From Eutrigla gurnardus (lineage: Eukaryota > Chordata > Actinopteri > Perciformes > Triglidae): a stretch of DNA of 64,000 nucleotides. Numbering within the stretch: position 1 is the stretch's first letter; each line of letters starts with the position of its first letter. Location of the stretch: positions 22,121,695-22,185,694 of the forward strand of contig OY741276.1 of the NCBI GenBank assembly GCA_963514095.1, given 5' to 3'. Made by a program: the position numbers and the translations under genes. Below the pieces are notes generated by a model. The model was not told the origin of the DNA and did not search any database. It saw only the letters and a list, made by a program, of their open reading frames with translations. Positions 39,001 through 51,500 of the stretch are shown piece after piece.

Positions 39001-40635
39001 ACCTGGGCAGCATATCATGGCTGTTCGAGTGGTAGGAGCACCTATTGTTCACATGGCTGTGCAATAAAATACTCTTTATGCTGCTGACCAGACATCATGC
39101 ATTCTTAAATAACTGTGTTTCTCATTTCTTTTTAGGCTATCGTAACATTAATCCCAGCGTTTATTCTCATTGGGCTCTCATGGAATCTAACGACGCTTTA
39201 CGCTGGCTTGGCGTTATACGCCTTTGGTGAGCTCATTTATGCTAATATACTGCTGCAATTAACCCCTCTATTAATATTATTTACCCAGGAATGAGTGCAT
39301 ATGAGTGTGCTTAATGCATACAAGTAGAGTTGCAGGACAGGAAATGTTGAGAGGCCAGTACAATTATAATACTAAACCACAAATTACATTTTAAAAACAT
39401 TGCATACTTAGTCCTAAGTATGAAAATGTTTTATTGATTTATTTATTTATTTTTACCAAATATACCCTAATCGAGGTGATGAATAACTCCCAGAGCTGGT
39501 TGAACGTATAGTACTTTCGCTGTAAATGGTCATTTTAATCCATTTTCCATAATTTTCCAACAGTTTTTTTTTTTTTTTTCAATTTCAGCAAATTCCCAAA
39601 ATAATGAGCCCTATATAAAATATATGGTAAAATATTGATCTTTGTGGAGAAAATCTGGAAAGTAGTTACATCATCATTAATCATTTATTAAAAAGTAAAA
39701 TATAACAATATAACATTTGTGTATCCATAAGCTGTATAGACAATATGGTTGAATATGTGATTTACTTAATGGTTGACTTTATTTTGTTGACTTATGATGT
39801 ATATGTCTTAACTCTACACTTCCTGGTTAAATAGAAAAATAAATAAAACAACATACCATCATACCATACCAACAATCGCACATTACAGTTTGTATGATAA
39901 ACGATAATATCCACAGATGAGGCACGGAATGAAAATGTAAAACATAAAACTACATCTAAATTATTTCTTTATTTGTTTATTTAATTATTTAAAGTGCAAT
40001 ATATTGTGTTTTTACATGTTATGTCTTACTATTTATTTTTGTTACAGCGGCTGCAATCGTAGTCCCATGCCTGTCAACACTGGTTTCTGACCACGGTGAG
40101 CCTCTTTATTTAATCGATGCTTATGGAAACTCACATATACAGACATTAAAGTGTGAATATTGTTGCTTGACATGTTGGTGTTCCTTCAGGGTCGGCCAGT
40201 CAGAAAGGCACAGTGATGGGGATTCTACGTAGTTTGGGCGCTCTGGCCAGAGCACTGGGACCAGTTGTGTCATCCTCCGGTAAGGACACAAGATGGCAGC
40301 GACGGCACCAAATACAGCTGACATGAGTCGTTGATTTATGACACATTAGGCACCACACACAAGCCATGAACTGTTTTCACTGAATATGATTGTAAAACCT
40401 TATTCTGAGCATGAAATAGCATGGACACTGGTGACACATTTACAGACTGATGTACTGTATATAAATAATCCTACATGGTAAATATTGCTCTTTGCAGTGT
40501 ACCCATTTAACCCTTTGTGTTTTCTTCACAGTTTACTGGATAGCTGGAGCTCAGACCTGCTTCCTCCTCACATCAGCCTCTTTTATCATCCCTCTGTTTC
40601 TCCTCACAACAGCCAGGCGGCTAAAGGAGGAGTGA
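36023..40635 (+). CDS. mfsd10: Major facilitator superfamily domain-containing protein 10
   Basis: This encodes a 453-residue, 12-helix membrane transporter of the major facilitator family, known in mammals as TETRAN and linked to organic anion export. Exons are 36023-36175, 36634-36730, 36860-36963, 37118-37276, 37493-37684, 38520-38622, 38732-38843, 38923-39031, 39136-39226, 40048-40095, 40190-40279 and 40532-40635. The sum is 1362 nt (human 455 residues). Helix 1 is VTLLLDLLGFTLILPLLPS. The loop after helix 2 has the family motif GALSDKYGRRP. Further matches are SYAVWAISRSFSMFLLFRVI, GICKGNVSL, GIAFSLGFTVGPL, LGLVYFSYLFLFSGLEFTLS, FLTHQRF, QQGKMFF and GILRSLGALARALGPVV. The start ATG follows an acceptor and fits the family, with a shorter N-terminus than human. 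It lies head to tail with the znf462-type gene upstream and coq2 downstream. Confidence 0.95.
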
Positions 40636-41041
40636 GAGACACAAAGTCTCTGACTTACGGAGACATTTTATAGTTTAAATGAATGTAAATGATGTTTACA
40701 TCTGCTGGGAAAACAAGCACTGACGTTTTACTTTGACACGAACAAAAATGATGAGATTTACACTTTCTTCACTGTTTGCCAAGGGGCATCACATAATAAT
40801 GCAGGAAGACAATGCACAAGCCAAAACAGGGAACGAGTGGACATTGCCTTTTGATATGCACAATTAGACCTGTGCATATTGTGAAATGTATGGGTTAGGT
40901 TGTGTTACAAATAACATTTATGCTCATAGATATCATTTTATAATGCAGTATTTTATCCAGCTCTGGCATTTTATATTTTACAAAGTGATATTTTATTTTA
41001 GCCTACATTAAACATGTTGATATTGTATTTTCTTGCTAAAG

Positions 41042-41047
41042 AATAAA
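41042..41047 (+). terminator. Candidate poly(A) signal of mfsd10
   Basis: AATAAA lies about 400 bases after the mfsd10 stop codon, in AT-rich sequence with no nearer hexamer that I noticed. Confidence 0.5.
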
Positions 41048-41599
41048 CATGCAAATCACAATTTGTGCATGGAAATTAATTATTTTCTTACTTAAAGGTT
41101 GTACAAACTTTGATGTACTTTATCTCCATGTTGTGCATCACACAAACAGTACATTTACTCCACAACGTGCATCCTTTTTTTTTTGCAGATGAAGAAGAAG
41201 TCACATAAAAACGTGACCCAGCTATATGGTTCCACTTTACAGATTGAACTACCTGACCTCAACAGCTTCAACTTAAAAATAATGCTTGCACATTAATAAC
41301 TTATTAACAAGTATCCAAAAAATCAACATAAATGAGGCAAAATAAACAAATAGAGGACTCAATGTGTGCTAACCACTCTACAAGTGTTTTTAGAGAAATT
41401 ATTGTAATAACTGTGCTACTTTTACTTAAGTTTCTTAGCTATATAGATTGACAAGCGATCTGATAGCATGAAATGGACAGCAGTCATAGAAAAGGTTATT
41501 CATTTAAGCGTTACTATTCTCCGCTATACGTAATTAAGCTCAGACTAACACGGTGTGAGAGTCCTTTTACTTCATTACTAGTGTGATTTATACACTAAT

Positions 41600-42425
41600 G
41601 TAGAGGTCTTCAACTTTTTTCAGGCTGAGAACTCTAGTGACACGGTGGAGGGACCCCTATTACCTATCGTATTTAATTGTGTTGCTTACTAAACAGAGCC
41701 AATAATAATGTGTAGTACAGCCTATAGTGCCGTGTATAAAAGTATTTTGTAATAATGTATTTATAAAATGCTAAGCCATTAAAATAATAATTGATGATTT
41801 TAATTCTGGGCTGCACGGTGGTGTAGTGGGTAGCACTGTCGCCTCACAGCGAGAGGATCCCGGGTTCGATTCCCAGGTCGGCCCGGGTTCCTTCTGTGTG
41901 GAGTTTGCATGTTCTCCCCGTGTAAGCGTGGGTTCTCTCCGGGTTCTCTGGCTTCCTCCCACAGTCCAAAGACATGCAGGATGGGGATAGGTTCATTGGT
42001 GACTCTAAATTGCCCGTAGGTGTGAATGTGAGTGTGAATGGTTGTCTGTCTCTACATGTCGGCCCTGTGATAGACTGGCGTCCTGTCCAGGGTGAACCCC
42101 GCCTTCGCCCAATGACAGCTGGGATCGGCTCCAGCCCCCCCGCGACCCTGAATACAGGATAAGCGGTAGACAATGGATGGATGGATGGATGGATGGATTT
42201 TAATTCTATATTGACATTTCTATATCACAATTTCACAACATAACATTTAATAAATCAGAAGATATATTTGCTCATTATAGGTTGTATTGATGTTAATGTG
42301 TATTTTTTTGGACATATTCAAATTTTTGGAAGAAAAAAAGTTTGGGATCAAATCATTCCCGGGACCCCCTGCAGTAACTCTACGGATCCCCTAGGGGTCG
42401 CGGACCCCCTGCAGTAAGAAGATCA
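41600..42425. mobile_element. Degenerate DNA-transposon-like repeat hosting a SINE
   Basis: The left part (AGAGGTCTTCAACTTTTTTC near 41602, then GGACCCCT) and the right part (GGACCCCCTGCAGTAAGAAG then ATCA near 42402-42424) are roughly inverted. They resemble the ends of a common fish element with TCTTCAAC termini. The SINE sits between them. Boundaries are uncertain and no target duplication is clear. Confidence 0.4.
41808..42195 (+). mobile_element. tRNA-headed SINE with exact target duplication
   Basis: The element starts GGGCTGCACGGTGGTGTAGT and has tRNA-type internal promoter boxes: A box TGGTGTAGTGG at 41819-41829 and B box GGTTCGATTCC at 41863-41873. It then has a long body common in teleost genomes (CCTCCCACAGTCCAAAGACA, CTCTAAATTGCCCGTAGGTG) and ends in GGAT repeats. 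GATTTTAATTCT is present exactly at 41796-41807 and at 42196-42207, flanking the element. This shows the insertion limits and suggests a fairly recent insertion. Reading frames across it are accidental. Confidence 0.85.
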
Positions 42426-43022
42426 TCAGTCATTGGTTCCGCATCCTTAATTCTTTCTTCCGGAGGAGTATTGGGGACGGACCATAACAAGAAAGCGTAA
42501 CGGAAGTTAGTGCAGCAGTGACGAACAGCTCCTGTGTAGTGGTGAGTCTCCTTTATTATATTGCCTATGCTCTAAACTTCATTGTAAGTTTGTTTCCCCG
42601 TAACGTCACAATGTGTTCGCTTCAAGACAAGGTCACCTTGATGCAAAGCGTTTATTAATAGCTAGCTTAAGCTGGATTTAGCTGAGCAGCTAGGTTTGTG
42701 GCTAGCACCCATTATATAAAAACATCAAGTTGGACTGTACTGTGAGTATTCCAGTGACTTAATGCTTTGCATTTGATTGGACCGAAACGTGAGCGAGCTT
42801 AGAGTGTAGCATGATACGGACCACAGAGGGCTAAAACGCATTTCTGATTGATGGATGGATGTCATTTTATTATTGGTTGTTACAAGCTTACGTTGGCACA
42901 CATCATGTGTTGCATATCTTACATGATCGTAATCTTAGTAAGAGCCGTTGTCACTATGATTTTATCTACTTACCAATTTCTAATGGCGAATATAATTTAA
43001 TAATTTAACTGTGCTAGATGCA

Positions 43023-43025
<3 letters not shown>

Positions 43026-43080
<55 letters not shown>
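43026..43080. repeat. CA microsatellite upstream of coq2
   Basis: About 27 CA units, close to the probable coq2 leader intron end. Confidence 0.95.
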
Positions 43081-43083
<3 letters not shown>

Positions 43084-43271
43084 AAAGGGGAGACAGCTGA
43101 CACATGAACACCTCATTGTTTGTGCAGCTGATTCACTCAAACACAAAAGGAATGCCTGCAGTAAGTCGTCCTCTGTGACAAAAGCCATTGACAACTGTCT
43201 GTGTTTTTATCTGTGTGTTCAGGGCCACCATTTACTGAGGGGAAAAAAGGCAAAGTCACCCCAGAAACACC

Positions 43272-46200
43272 ATGCTCCCGGCCAAGCTCGCCAGCCACTT
43301 AACTGTGAATATACTGAGGAAGATTCATCATGGAGCTTCTTACTCCTGTCTCTACTCCCTGTCTAATGTCTTTCGTCACACGGAAGAGGCGAGGACTAGA
43401 GACGTGAGTCTACACTCAGATTCCAGCGTGTGGAGAAGAGGGTTTTACAGCCAGAGTGCTATCCGGCCATCACTCAGACTGTGTGAAACACTGCAATATG
43501 GGAGAAGATCATTCAGTTCAGCAGCGGCTACAATTGTGAATTCAGCACCAGCTCCTATCCAGCCATACCTCCGACTGATGAGGCTAGATAAACCCATTGG
43601 TTAGTACATGGATTTTTCATCACATCTATCTGTGGATGTTTATAAGATGATTTATGTATCGTTATGTATGTATCAATGTAAGGATTGGTTCAATATTGTT
43701 TTTGGAGTGGAGTTTGGAAGTAATTCACCCAGTTGTATAATAATCGTCTCTATAACAACAAAATATTGTATCAGAAAACATGTAACGACCTTAACATAGA
43801 CAATCTAAATAGATTAACTTCATTTTTAGCTGTATTTTTAAAGAACATTTCCAAAAGTTCGGATTAAAGATATGAAAGATATTTGTATCAGCATCAAAAT
43901 CATATTTCAATGCATTCACACTTTTGGGTCATTCCGTGTCATTTCATCAAATGCCTCCCACCTGACCATCTCAGAATGTCCTGAAAAAATTCAAGTACAA
44001 AGACACACTTGTTAATAGGACAAATCCAAAATATTAGGTCTCTACTTATTAGGTCTCTACTGTCTCTACTGTCAACAACGAACTGTTATTCAAGATCAAA
44101 CTTTGGAGACTTTTCTACTGTAATGTAAAATCTTTATGCTCAAATTAAGATTATTATTTGATTTGGTTGTGTAATTTATATACTTAAAGTATGACAAAAT
44201 GTACAGTCTTCAATATTATGCTATCATGTTTGTTCATGGTTTAAGACATTAAAAGCTGCTTTCAGCATGTTTAACCCACATTGAAGGACTTATTGCCTCT
44301 GTAACTACAACTGTGCTACATTTTAATGTTTTCGTGAGGCTAAATTTATCAGTAGTATTTAGTCACATATAAGTCTTTGGTAAATGGTAAAAAACACAAT
44401 TGAATTGCCCTCCTGTGATGTTTACTTGTAGGCTGTTAGGACATGCAGTACCAAAGCCGTCCACAAAACCCCCACCAATATCAGGATCTTTAAAAAATCA
44501 CTGTGACAAAATGAGGCAAAACACCCTCCTGATTTTTTAATATGATTTTAACAAGAATATGGTCTTTGGAAAAAGGTACGTTTGGACCTGATACTTGTTG
44601 TCAGTTTTTTGGAATATGACTCTGAAGTTGGGCAAAGATGTGTTTACTTCCATTTTTGAGCCTTAATATCTGTGAAACTAATCATCTGAGAGAAACCATA
44701 TTTTGTAGAATGTTTAAGCTAACACCAGAGATAGAGGCAGAAGTGATAGAAGTCTTTTATCTGCAAAAATGGGAGCTCAGCCACTCTTCAAATGTACTAC
44801 TTTATTTCAACAAGCCACATTTTAAGTACCTACCATACTAGTTTATCATTGAGCTACACCCCTGATATTCTACGTCTGGAGGCTATTAGTAACAGATATA
44901 CACTGTAGACATTTTGAAGGTCACCGGTGAGATAGTTTTCCAGATATTGCTGTTTAAAAATGGCTTTTCAGAGCATGATGCCAAAAATTGTCTAAACTAC
45001 CCTTCATTCAATGATGTTTCATGAGAAAACTATTGACAGTAGAGACCTAATATTTTGGATTTTTCCTATTAACAAGTGTGTCTTTGTACTTGAATTTTTT
45101 CAGGACATTCTGAGGACAATTTGATGAAATGACACGGAATGACCCTTTTATAATTTTGTCTAAACTTAAAGTCTGAAGTTCTGTGCAAATTCAAAGTCGA
45201 CTAAATTTAACATCTCTTTACTCTTGGTGCTCTACGTCATTTCAACCAAATGGCACCTTTAAAAAATGTCATAAATGTCCACTCAGGTCTAATGGGAGTA
45301 GAGCAACACTACTATTATTAAAAGCTTGAACACAAACAGTGTACTACATATACAGAGGTGTGAAGTAACAAAATACAAATACTTCGTAATGAAGTATAAA
45401 TACTTTGTACTGTACTTGTTAACAAATATTGCACTCAACATTTGGCACGGGGGTATAGACATTGCTTAACTAGCTGTGTCAATAAGTCGATAACGTAAAA
45501 ATAATAGTGATTGTGTCTGTATGTTGTAGGATAAGTCCATATCGTAATCGTTGTGACAGGCCAAGTGTGCTTGTGTACTGTAGGGACATGGCTGCTCTAC
45601 CTCCCGTCTGCATGGAGCATTGCTCTGGCTGCTGATCCCGGATCCCTCCCACATCTGGGCATGCTCACCCTGTTTGGTGTAGGTGCTCTGCTGATGAGAG
45701 GAGCGGGCTGCACCATCAATGACATGTGGGATAAAGACTTTGACAAAAAGGTATGTGAAACTAATGTACCGCCACTCACACAACTTCTAATAATGTGTTC
45801 TCTTTTTTAGATTGGAGATGTTGATAACTATAAATGCTGTGTTTACAAAGCCATAATACCCAATAAGATGCTTTTAATGATACAACTCACATAGCTGCTA
45901 TGAATTCAAAAGGGACAGACTTTCACCACAGCAGAGCACTCACTCGAACAAAAACACGTGCACACAGAAAGACGAGCAAGAATACACACACACAATACAG
46001 CCAAGGCCGTAACCGTTCTGCATTGACTTATTGAAAGTGATGTGTTTTTTTGGCAGGTTTCCAGGACGGCCTCTCGACCCATTGCCTCTGGAGAGATTTC
46101 TCGGTTGCAGGCACTAGCCTTCTTAGGAGGGCAGCTTTCTCTGGCACTTGGGGTTCTCTTGTGTCTCAACTATTACAGGTACCCAGTGATCTTCATGTTT

Positions 46201-47531
46201 TCAATACATCTGTATAGTGATCAGTTTAAAAAGAACAGCGAGAATGATAGAACAAATAACCAAAAAAAGTCAACACTGCAAAGATGGTGGTGAGTGGGTC
46301 GGGATCAAGAGGTGTTTTACGTAGAAAACCGTTTACTGTCGAAAACCGAGGACCTGATCTTGACTAGGGAGGGAGAGGACTAGAACCAGCTGTTAACCAG
46401 CTGCCTTTTTTGTAGACGTGTCAGTTGCAGAGCGTTGATGTACAAGAGCAAGGAATGTATGTTAGAAAACAGAAAAAATGTACCCAAAAGCAAAGTTGCC
46501 AATATAATATGTAACGGCTCAACACTGTTTGACTCACTGTTCATAATGCTCTTCACAGCATAGCTTTGGGTGCTCTCTCATTGTCTCTTGTCGTCTCCTA
46601 CCCACTGATGAAGAGGATCACTTATTGGCCACAGTTTGTGTTGGGTATGTACTGTACGAGTGTCCCCTGTTGTGTTCTACATCTAATGCCTCCACACCAA
46701 GTCAGGCATTGATTTGAAAGAGGGGAGTGTGTTTGGGCTCAGCAGAGCTAACACTGGTCTCCTTCTGTTCAGGCCTCACTTTCAACTGGGGAGCGCTGCT
46801 TGGCTGGTCCGCTGTCAAGGGCTTCTGTGATTGGTCCGTTTGCCTCCCGCTGTATTTCTCAGGAGTGATGTGGACACTGATATATGACACAATATATGCA
46901 CATCAGGTAGGGGGGCAGATCTCAGACACTCACATTTACTAATTATTATACATCCCTCTGGATGTATAATAGTGATCATGACTGGATTCCCTCTGTTCTT
47001 TCTTTGATAACAAGGATAAGGAGGACGACATCAAAGTGGGAGTTAAATCTACTGCACTGAGGTTCCAGGAGGACACCAAACTGTGGCTGAGTGGATTCAT
47101 GGCGGCCATGATGTCAGGGCTGGTTGTAGCTGGAGTCAATGCTGAACAGACTCTTCCCTACTATGTTGTACTATCCACAGTGGCCGTTCACCTAACACAT
47201 CAGGTCAGTGTCGATGCTTACTGCCAAAGGGTTGATTATTAAAGTGCATAGTACAGATTAATTCCTTATTGGACTGATTATTTTCATGATTAAATGTGTA
47301 AAGTAACACAATTCATCTTCGTCTCAAGCATGGGTTTTTCCAATAAAACGTGATATTTACTCTCCTCTCTTTTAGATTTACACATTGGACATTAACAAAC
47401 CAGAGGACTGCTGGAAGAAATTTGTCTCCAACCGAAACCTTGGACTGTTGTTATTTTTAGGCATTGTTTCCGGTAATTTGTGGAAAGAAAGAAGGGAGAC
47501 GTTGCTGCAGAATGAGGAAGCAGTCAGATAA
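43272..47531 (+). CDS. coq2: 4-hydroxybenzoate polyprenyltransferase, mitochondrial
   Basis: COQ2 joins the polyprenyl tail to 4-hydroxybenzoate, the committed step of ubiquinone synthesis, in the mitochondrial inner membrane. Exons are 43272-43599, 45584-45750, 46057-46178, 46559-46644, 46773-46906, 47015-47203 and 47376-47531, totalling 1182 nt and 393 residues. The first exon encodes a basic, Ser/Arg-rich mitochondrial leader, then YLRLMRLDKPIGTWLLYLPS. The first Asp-rich prenyl-diphosphate site is NDMWDKDFD (end of exon 2), followed by RTASRPIASGEIS. The second is in YAHQDKEDDIKVGVKSTAL, across exons 5-6. Helical segments follow. The C-terminus includes DINKPEDCWKKF. The start is the first ATG in the exon and opens the leader. 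Intron 1 (about 2 kb) holds a DNA transposon. The gene is convergent with mboat4. Confidence 0.95.
43926..45145. mobile_element. 1.2-kb DNA element with long inverted repeats in coq2 intron 1
   Basis: The left end begins GGGTCATTCCGTGTCATTTC. The right end, read on the other strand, begins with the same 20 bases. The match continues for about 115 bases (CAGAATGTCCTGAAAAAATT, GACACACTTGTTAATAGGA, CCAAAATATTAGGTCTCTAC). It is broken by about 11 bases of extra or changed sequence in the left arm. TTTT flanks both ends, which could be a 4-bp target duplication. The interior has no transposase; the longest frame (44638-44841) is unrecognised. It is probably non-autonomous, with the superfamily unproven (a Kolobok-type end is possible from memory). 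Confidence 0.8.
45353..45420. repeat. Fragment of a common fish repeat
   Basis: AGGTGTGAAGTAACAAAATA and ATACTTCGTAATGAAGTATA are wording I know from a dispersed fish element. This is a short fragment in coq2 intron 1 with approximate boundaries. Confidence 0.4.
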
Positions 47532-48549
47532 GTGAGATAAGCACAACAGATGTAATCCTTTAATTACATTCACAGTACATCACAGTCACGTACTACAATG
47601 TTGCACAGTATCTTTTGGGTTTTTAATTCTGAATGAAGCTCTATGAGAAGGCAAAGATATCTACTATAAGCTGTGTGATACCCACACAGCAAAGTAATAG
47701 GATATATTTCTTTGCTCGTTAAAAACTTACCTTTTAGAAAAATAAAATACAATGTAAACTTTCAGTTCTAAAAATTCACATTCAATTGATGTTGAGATGA
47801 AATCAATCAATGCAACACATCCCAGTACCCATTCACTTCTAGGTTTAAGTGCTGCAAAGTGGACCTCTAGTGATTGCACACATACACACCGACATCCGCA
47901 GCATTTAGTCACAATAAACATGCCTAATTTGGGGAAATGGTGTCATTATTGTTGCTCATTATCTCAAAGTCGCATTAAGCAATGTTTACCACTAGGGAGC
48001 AGACATGCAGTGGCTCAGTATTTTTGTGGTCCTTCTGTTCTGTCATCTTCATGTGAGGCAGATACAGGAAACATACCGTGCCTGACCTTATTTGATGGTA
48101 ATTATTGCAGATTAATGAAAGAGGTTAAATCTGCAGACCTCCTTCATGTGACCTAGTGTTTCATTACCAATATCAAAAATGTCACTTGATGCAGGTTTAC
48201 ATCACACAAGTGGTCTTCAATTCATTCTAGCAGATTTTAAATGTTGTTGCTTTTATCCCTGTAAAGTTCGTGTTAAGCAACGGTAGTGACTGAAACATTT
48301 AGATGCAGAATGAATCCCAGTTACATCCTCATCGGTTTACTCAAGACAAGAAACCATTTGTATAAAAGTATCTGTTGCTACACTCTTAATAATGCAGCTG
48401 ATTTACTCATCTTTAACACAACATTAACAGCACCACCACCAATAACTAAAAAAAAAAAACAATACAGTGAAACTTCCAATTCCATTATAAGTTCAACTGA
48501 CGGAACGAGCCTGTTGTAGGTATGTGAGTGTGTCCACATGACTCCATTA
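47532..48549. other. Convergent region between coq2 and mboat4
   Basis: About 1 kb, AT-rich, contains both 3' untranslated regions. No coding sequence or repeat is recognised. Confidence 0.6.
47741..47746 (+). terminator. Candidate poly(A) signal of coq2
   Basis: AATAAA lies 210 bases after the coq2 stop codon. Confidence 0.5.
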
Positions 48550-51500
48550 CTAATTTGTGTTGACTTTTAAGAAGATAATGAGCAGAATTACATTGAAAAG
48601 TGGAAACAGACCGATGTATGTTATAGACAAAAGTCTCAAACCAGACACATTTCTCATTTCTACTGCTATAACAATACAAGCAACAATCATTTGGGTGTTT
48701 ATCCAGCATAAACAAGTGTATATTTTCCTCCAGGTTGCTGAAAGTTTTGGGTACAAGTACCTGTGTATGTGATAATCTGCTTTCACTGTTGCTGCCCACG
48801 TCATCATTCCCACAAAGTGACCTAAATGACAACCGTGCCACCACAGTGAGAAACTAAAGGTCATGAACAACGGGAAACGTTTGCACCTTAAATAAACCAG
48901 TCTACGCAGCCACGTAGCTGTTGTGGCGTTCCACCGACGGGCGAACTCTGACACACGGCTCGACGCCTCGATGGTCCAGAAGTCTCCGTCGGATAGGCTG
49001 CTCCAGTCTGGGGCGCGTCCCGGGGAATTTTCCCAAAAGCCAAACCCAGCTGTGTTGTTGAGGCATTCACTGATCCTCCAATGAGAATAATATTGGATCC
49101 TCCAAATCACCGCCAGGCCCCAAACCCACAGGATGCCATAGAGAAAGACTGAGTTGGAGGGATCGTGGGTGTTATTTTTCACAAAATGGACAAGGCAATA
49201 CCTTACAGACTCCAGCAATAACACCTGCATCAACTTCAGGAAGACTACTACCAGTGGATTAGGTGGACTGTTCAGGCTGATCCCTGCCATTAAGGACACA
49301 AAGCGGCTGTAGGAGCACAACGGACCGCCGAGCAGGGTGGTGAAATTGAGGACGTAGCTGAAAAGAGGGAGAAGCTCCACACAGGCCTTCCTTTTGGATG
49401 AAGTGTTAAATGTCAGCAGAACTCGACTCTCTTGGAGGTCCAGGGACACCGAGGTGATCCTCTGAGTGAGAAGCATCAAAGAGGACACGGCCAAAAACAG
49501 TCTGAAAGTGGAAGAATTGTTCATTTGATTACACAAGAGTCCTTTTTGTCAAAGAGGAATAAATGCTTCGATATTTGTATGCATTTCATGTTTGTGACCC
49601 AGAGCATATGGCGTCCGACAACTTGGGTTTTAGTTTGTTCTTATCAGTGGAAATAGCACTTGACAAAACACCTTAAGGTGCATTTAGTAGCTGGAGCTTT
49701 CAATCATTTCACAAAGTTGATTGTTGGTAACAGCAGCTTAGTTTCTGACGAGACACCACTATGGTTGAGAATTCCCAGAGCTGCTCAGAATCGAGCAAAC
49801 AAACCGACTGATGGACAGTGTGATGTGGTCGAAAGATCCAACGTGGACTGTGAGGTGAGATTGTTTTTGTCTGTTCAACAGCTCCACTTGGTGGAAAGCA
49901 AATAATTCTAAAAGGAAATCAATTTCAGAATGTTTTTGCTCTTGATAATAAACCAAAAATATTTATTTCTTAGAAGAGCTTGAGATGGCCAAATAATTTT
50001 TTATTTTTTTAATGTTTATACTTATTTATTTTTAGCTTTCTGATTCATGTAATATCCAGAAAATGTGCTTTTCAGAAGGTGGATATCAATCCTATCAGAC
50101 ATCAACTCTTTTATATATTTGACAAAAGTATTTATACGAAGCAGTGGCTCGGTTTCCAAATCTTGGAAGCATGACAGGTATTACATTGCTTTTGAAAATG
50201 ATTGTCAACAAATCAGATGATAGGACTGAAACCAAAGATGTGGTAGTCCGTCTCAGAAGTTTCACACTGCCAGAGCTTGTTTGTGGCCCATCGGTTCCTG
50301 AAGACATTAAATATGGGCCACGAAATGATATTTCATTTGAAAAAACTGTAGTTTTTTTCTTTTAGCAAGTTTACAATACTTATCAAGTAGTGCATTTTCT
50401 GTGGACTATTGAGTTTCCAGCATCAGAACAATGCCTGTTGGATTATTAAAAAAATGCACCTATGTTTACTGTAAAAAGAAAGAGGAAAATATCACCTAGT
50501 TCAACAATGTTGGTCGCTGATGTGGTTTTTAGTAGTTTTACAATAGTGCAGCTCAATGGCACAGAGGAATATATGACTGTATATCAAGTGATACTTAATT
50601 GTAGGATTTGGGGATTATAAGAAAACACTAGGGGTGTGAATCTTTGGCTTCACAGTGATTCGATTAACGATACAGTAGTTGGCGATTCGATTCAAGGACG
50701 ATTTTTTTCTTTTGTAACGATTTGATTCGATTCTATAAACCACGATTCGATTCAGTAACTTGTAACCAAAATTCTATATCCATGAAATAAACATGCAATA
50801 ATGCGAGTGAGACTATCTGTATTCTTCTGAAAGGTGAAAAATAACATATTTATTCTAGAAAAAAAGTAGTCCTGCATAATATTTTATGCTGAATACAAAA
50901 ATGTAATTAAACATTGCTCAGTTATTTTGAACATTATTCAATAGACTACATGCTGGCAGGGGAGAGAGTGTCTTAAACGTATTAAAACATTAATCATAAG
51001 TAAGAATCACGATTCATCCGATTAAATGCATTTATATCGATTATTGGTGAAGCCAAAACGATTCATTCTATTTATTTATTTTAGCAGATCGATTTAGTAG
51101 AATCTATAGGACTGACGATCGACTCATCGATTAATCGAATGAATCGTTACACCTAGAACTTACCACCAAACTTATCCTTTCAAAACACTAAGTTGGAGAC
51201 ACTGAGCATGAAGTTTCCCTCCTGAAGAATGATGTGATATCGGTACCTGATGCTGATCGGCTCCTGCAGGTAATATTCCCTGTATTGTATAAGCAGGTGC
51301 CAGAAGGTTTGCCATGCCATCTGGAACCCAAACACCCAGGCATGGACACCGCGGGGATCCACAGAGCACACCAGCAGGATAAAGACCAGCGTGGAGGTGA
51401 AGAGAAGGGTGCTGTAGATGCCCATCGTGACGACCGCCAGGACGCATCCTCCAAGAGAAACAAACAGGTACCTGTAGATGTGGACATGTTGATATTCAGC

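Larger units (their letters stand above)
40636..43271. other. Region between mfsd10 and coq2
   Basis: This holds the mfsd10 3' untranslated region, a degenerate repeat split by a SINE (41600-42425) and the coq2 leader. A GC-richer block at 42440-42541 ending in GTGAGT (42542) could be the non-coding first exon of coq2, spliced to an acceptor at 43221-43222 (TTCAG before GGCCACC). A CA microsatellite lies at 43026-43080. Confidence 0.5.

Noticed and set aside
41771..42173. Open frames over the SINE
   Set aside because: They are readings of a non-coding repeat.
44638..44841. Possible transposase remnant inside the coq2 intron element
   Set aside because: 67 codons with no recognisable transposase motif; too short to support.
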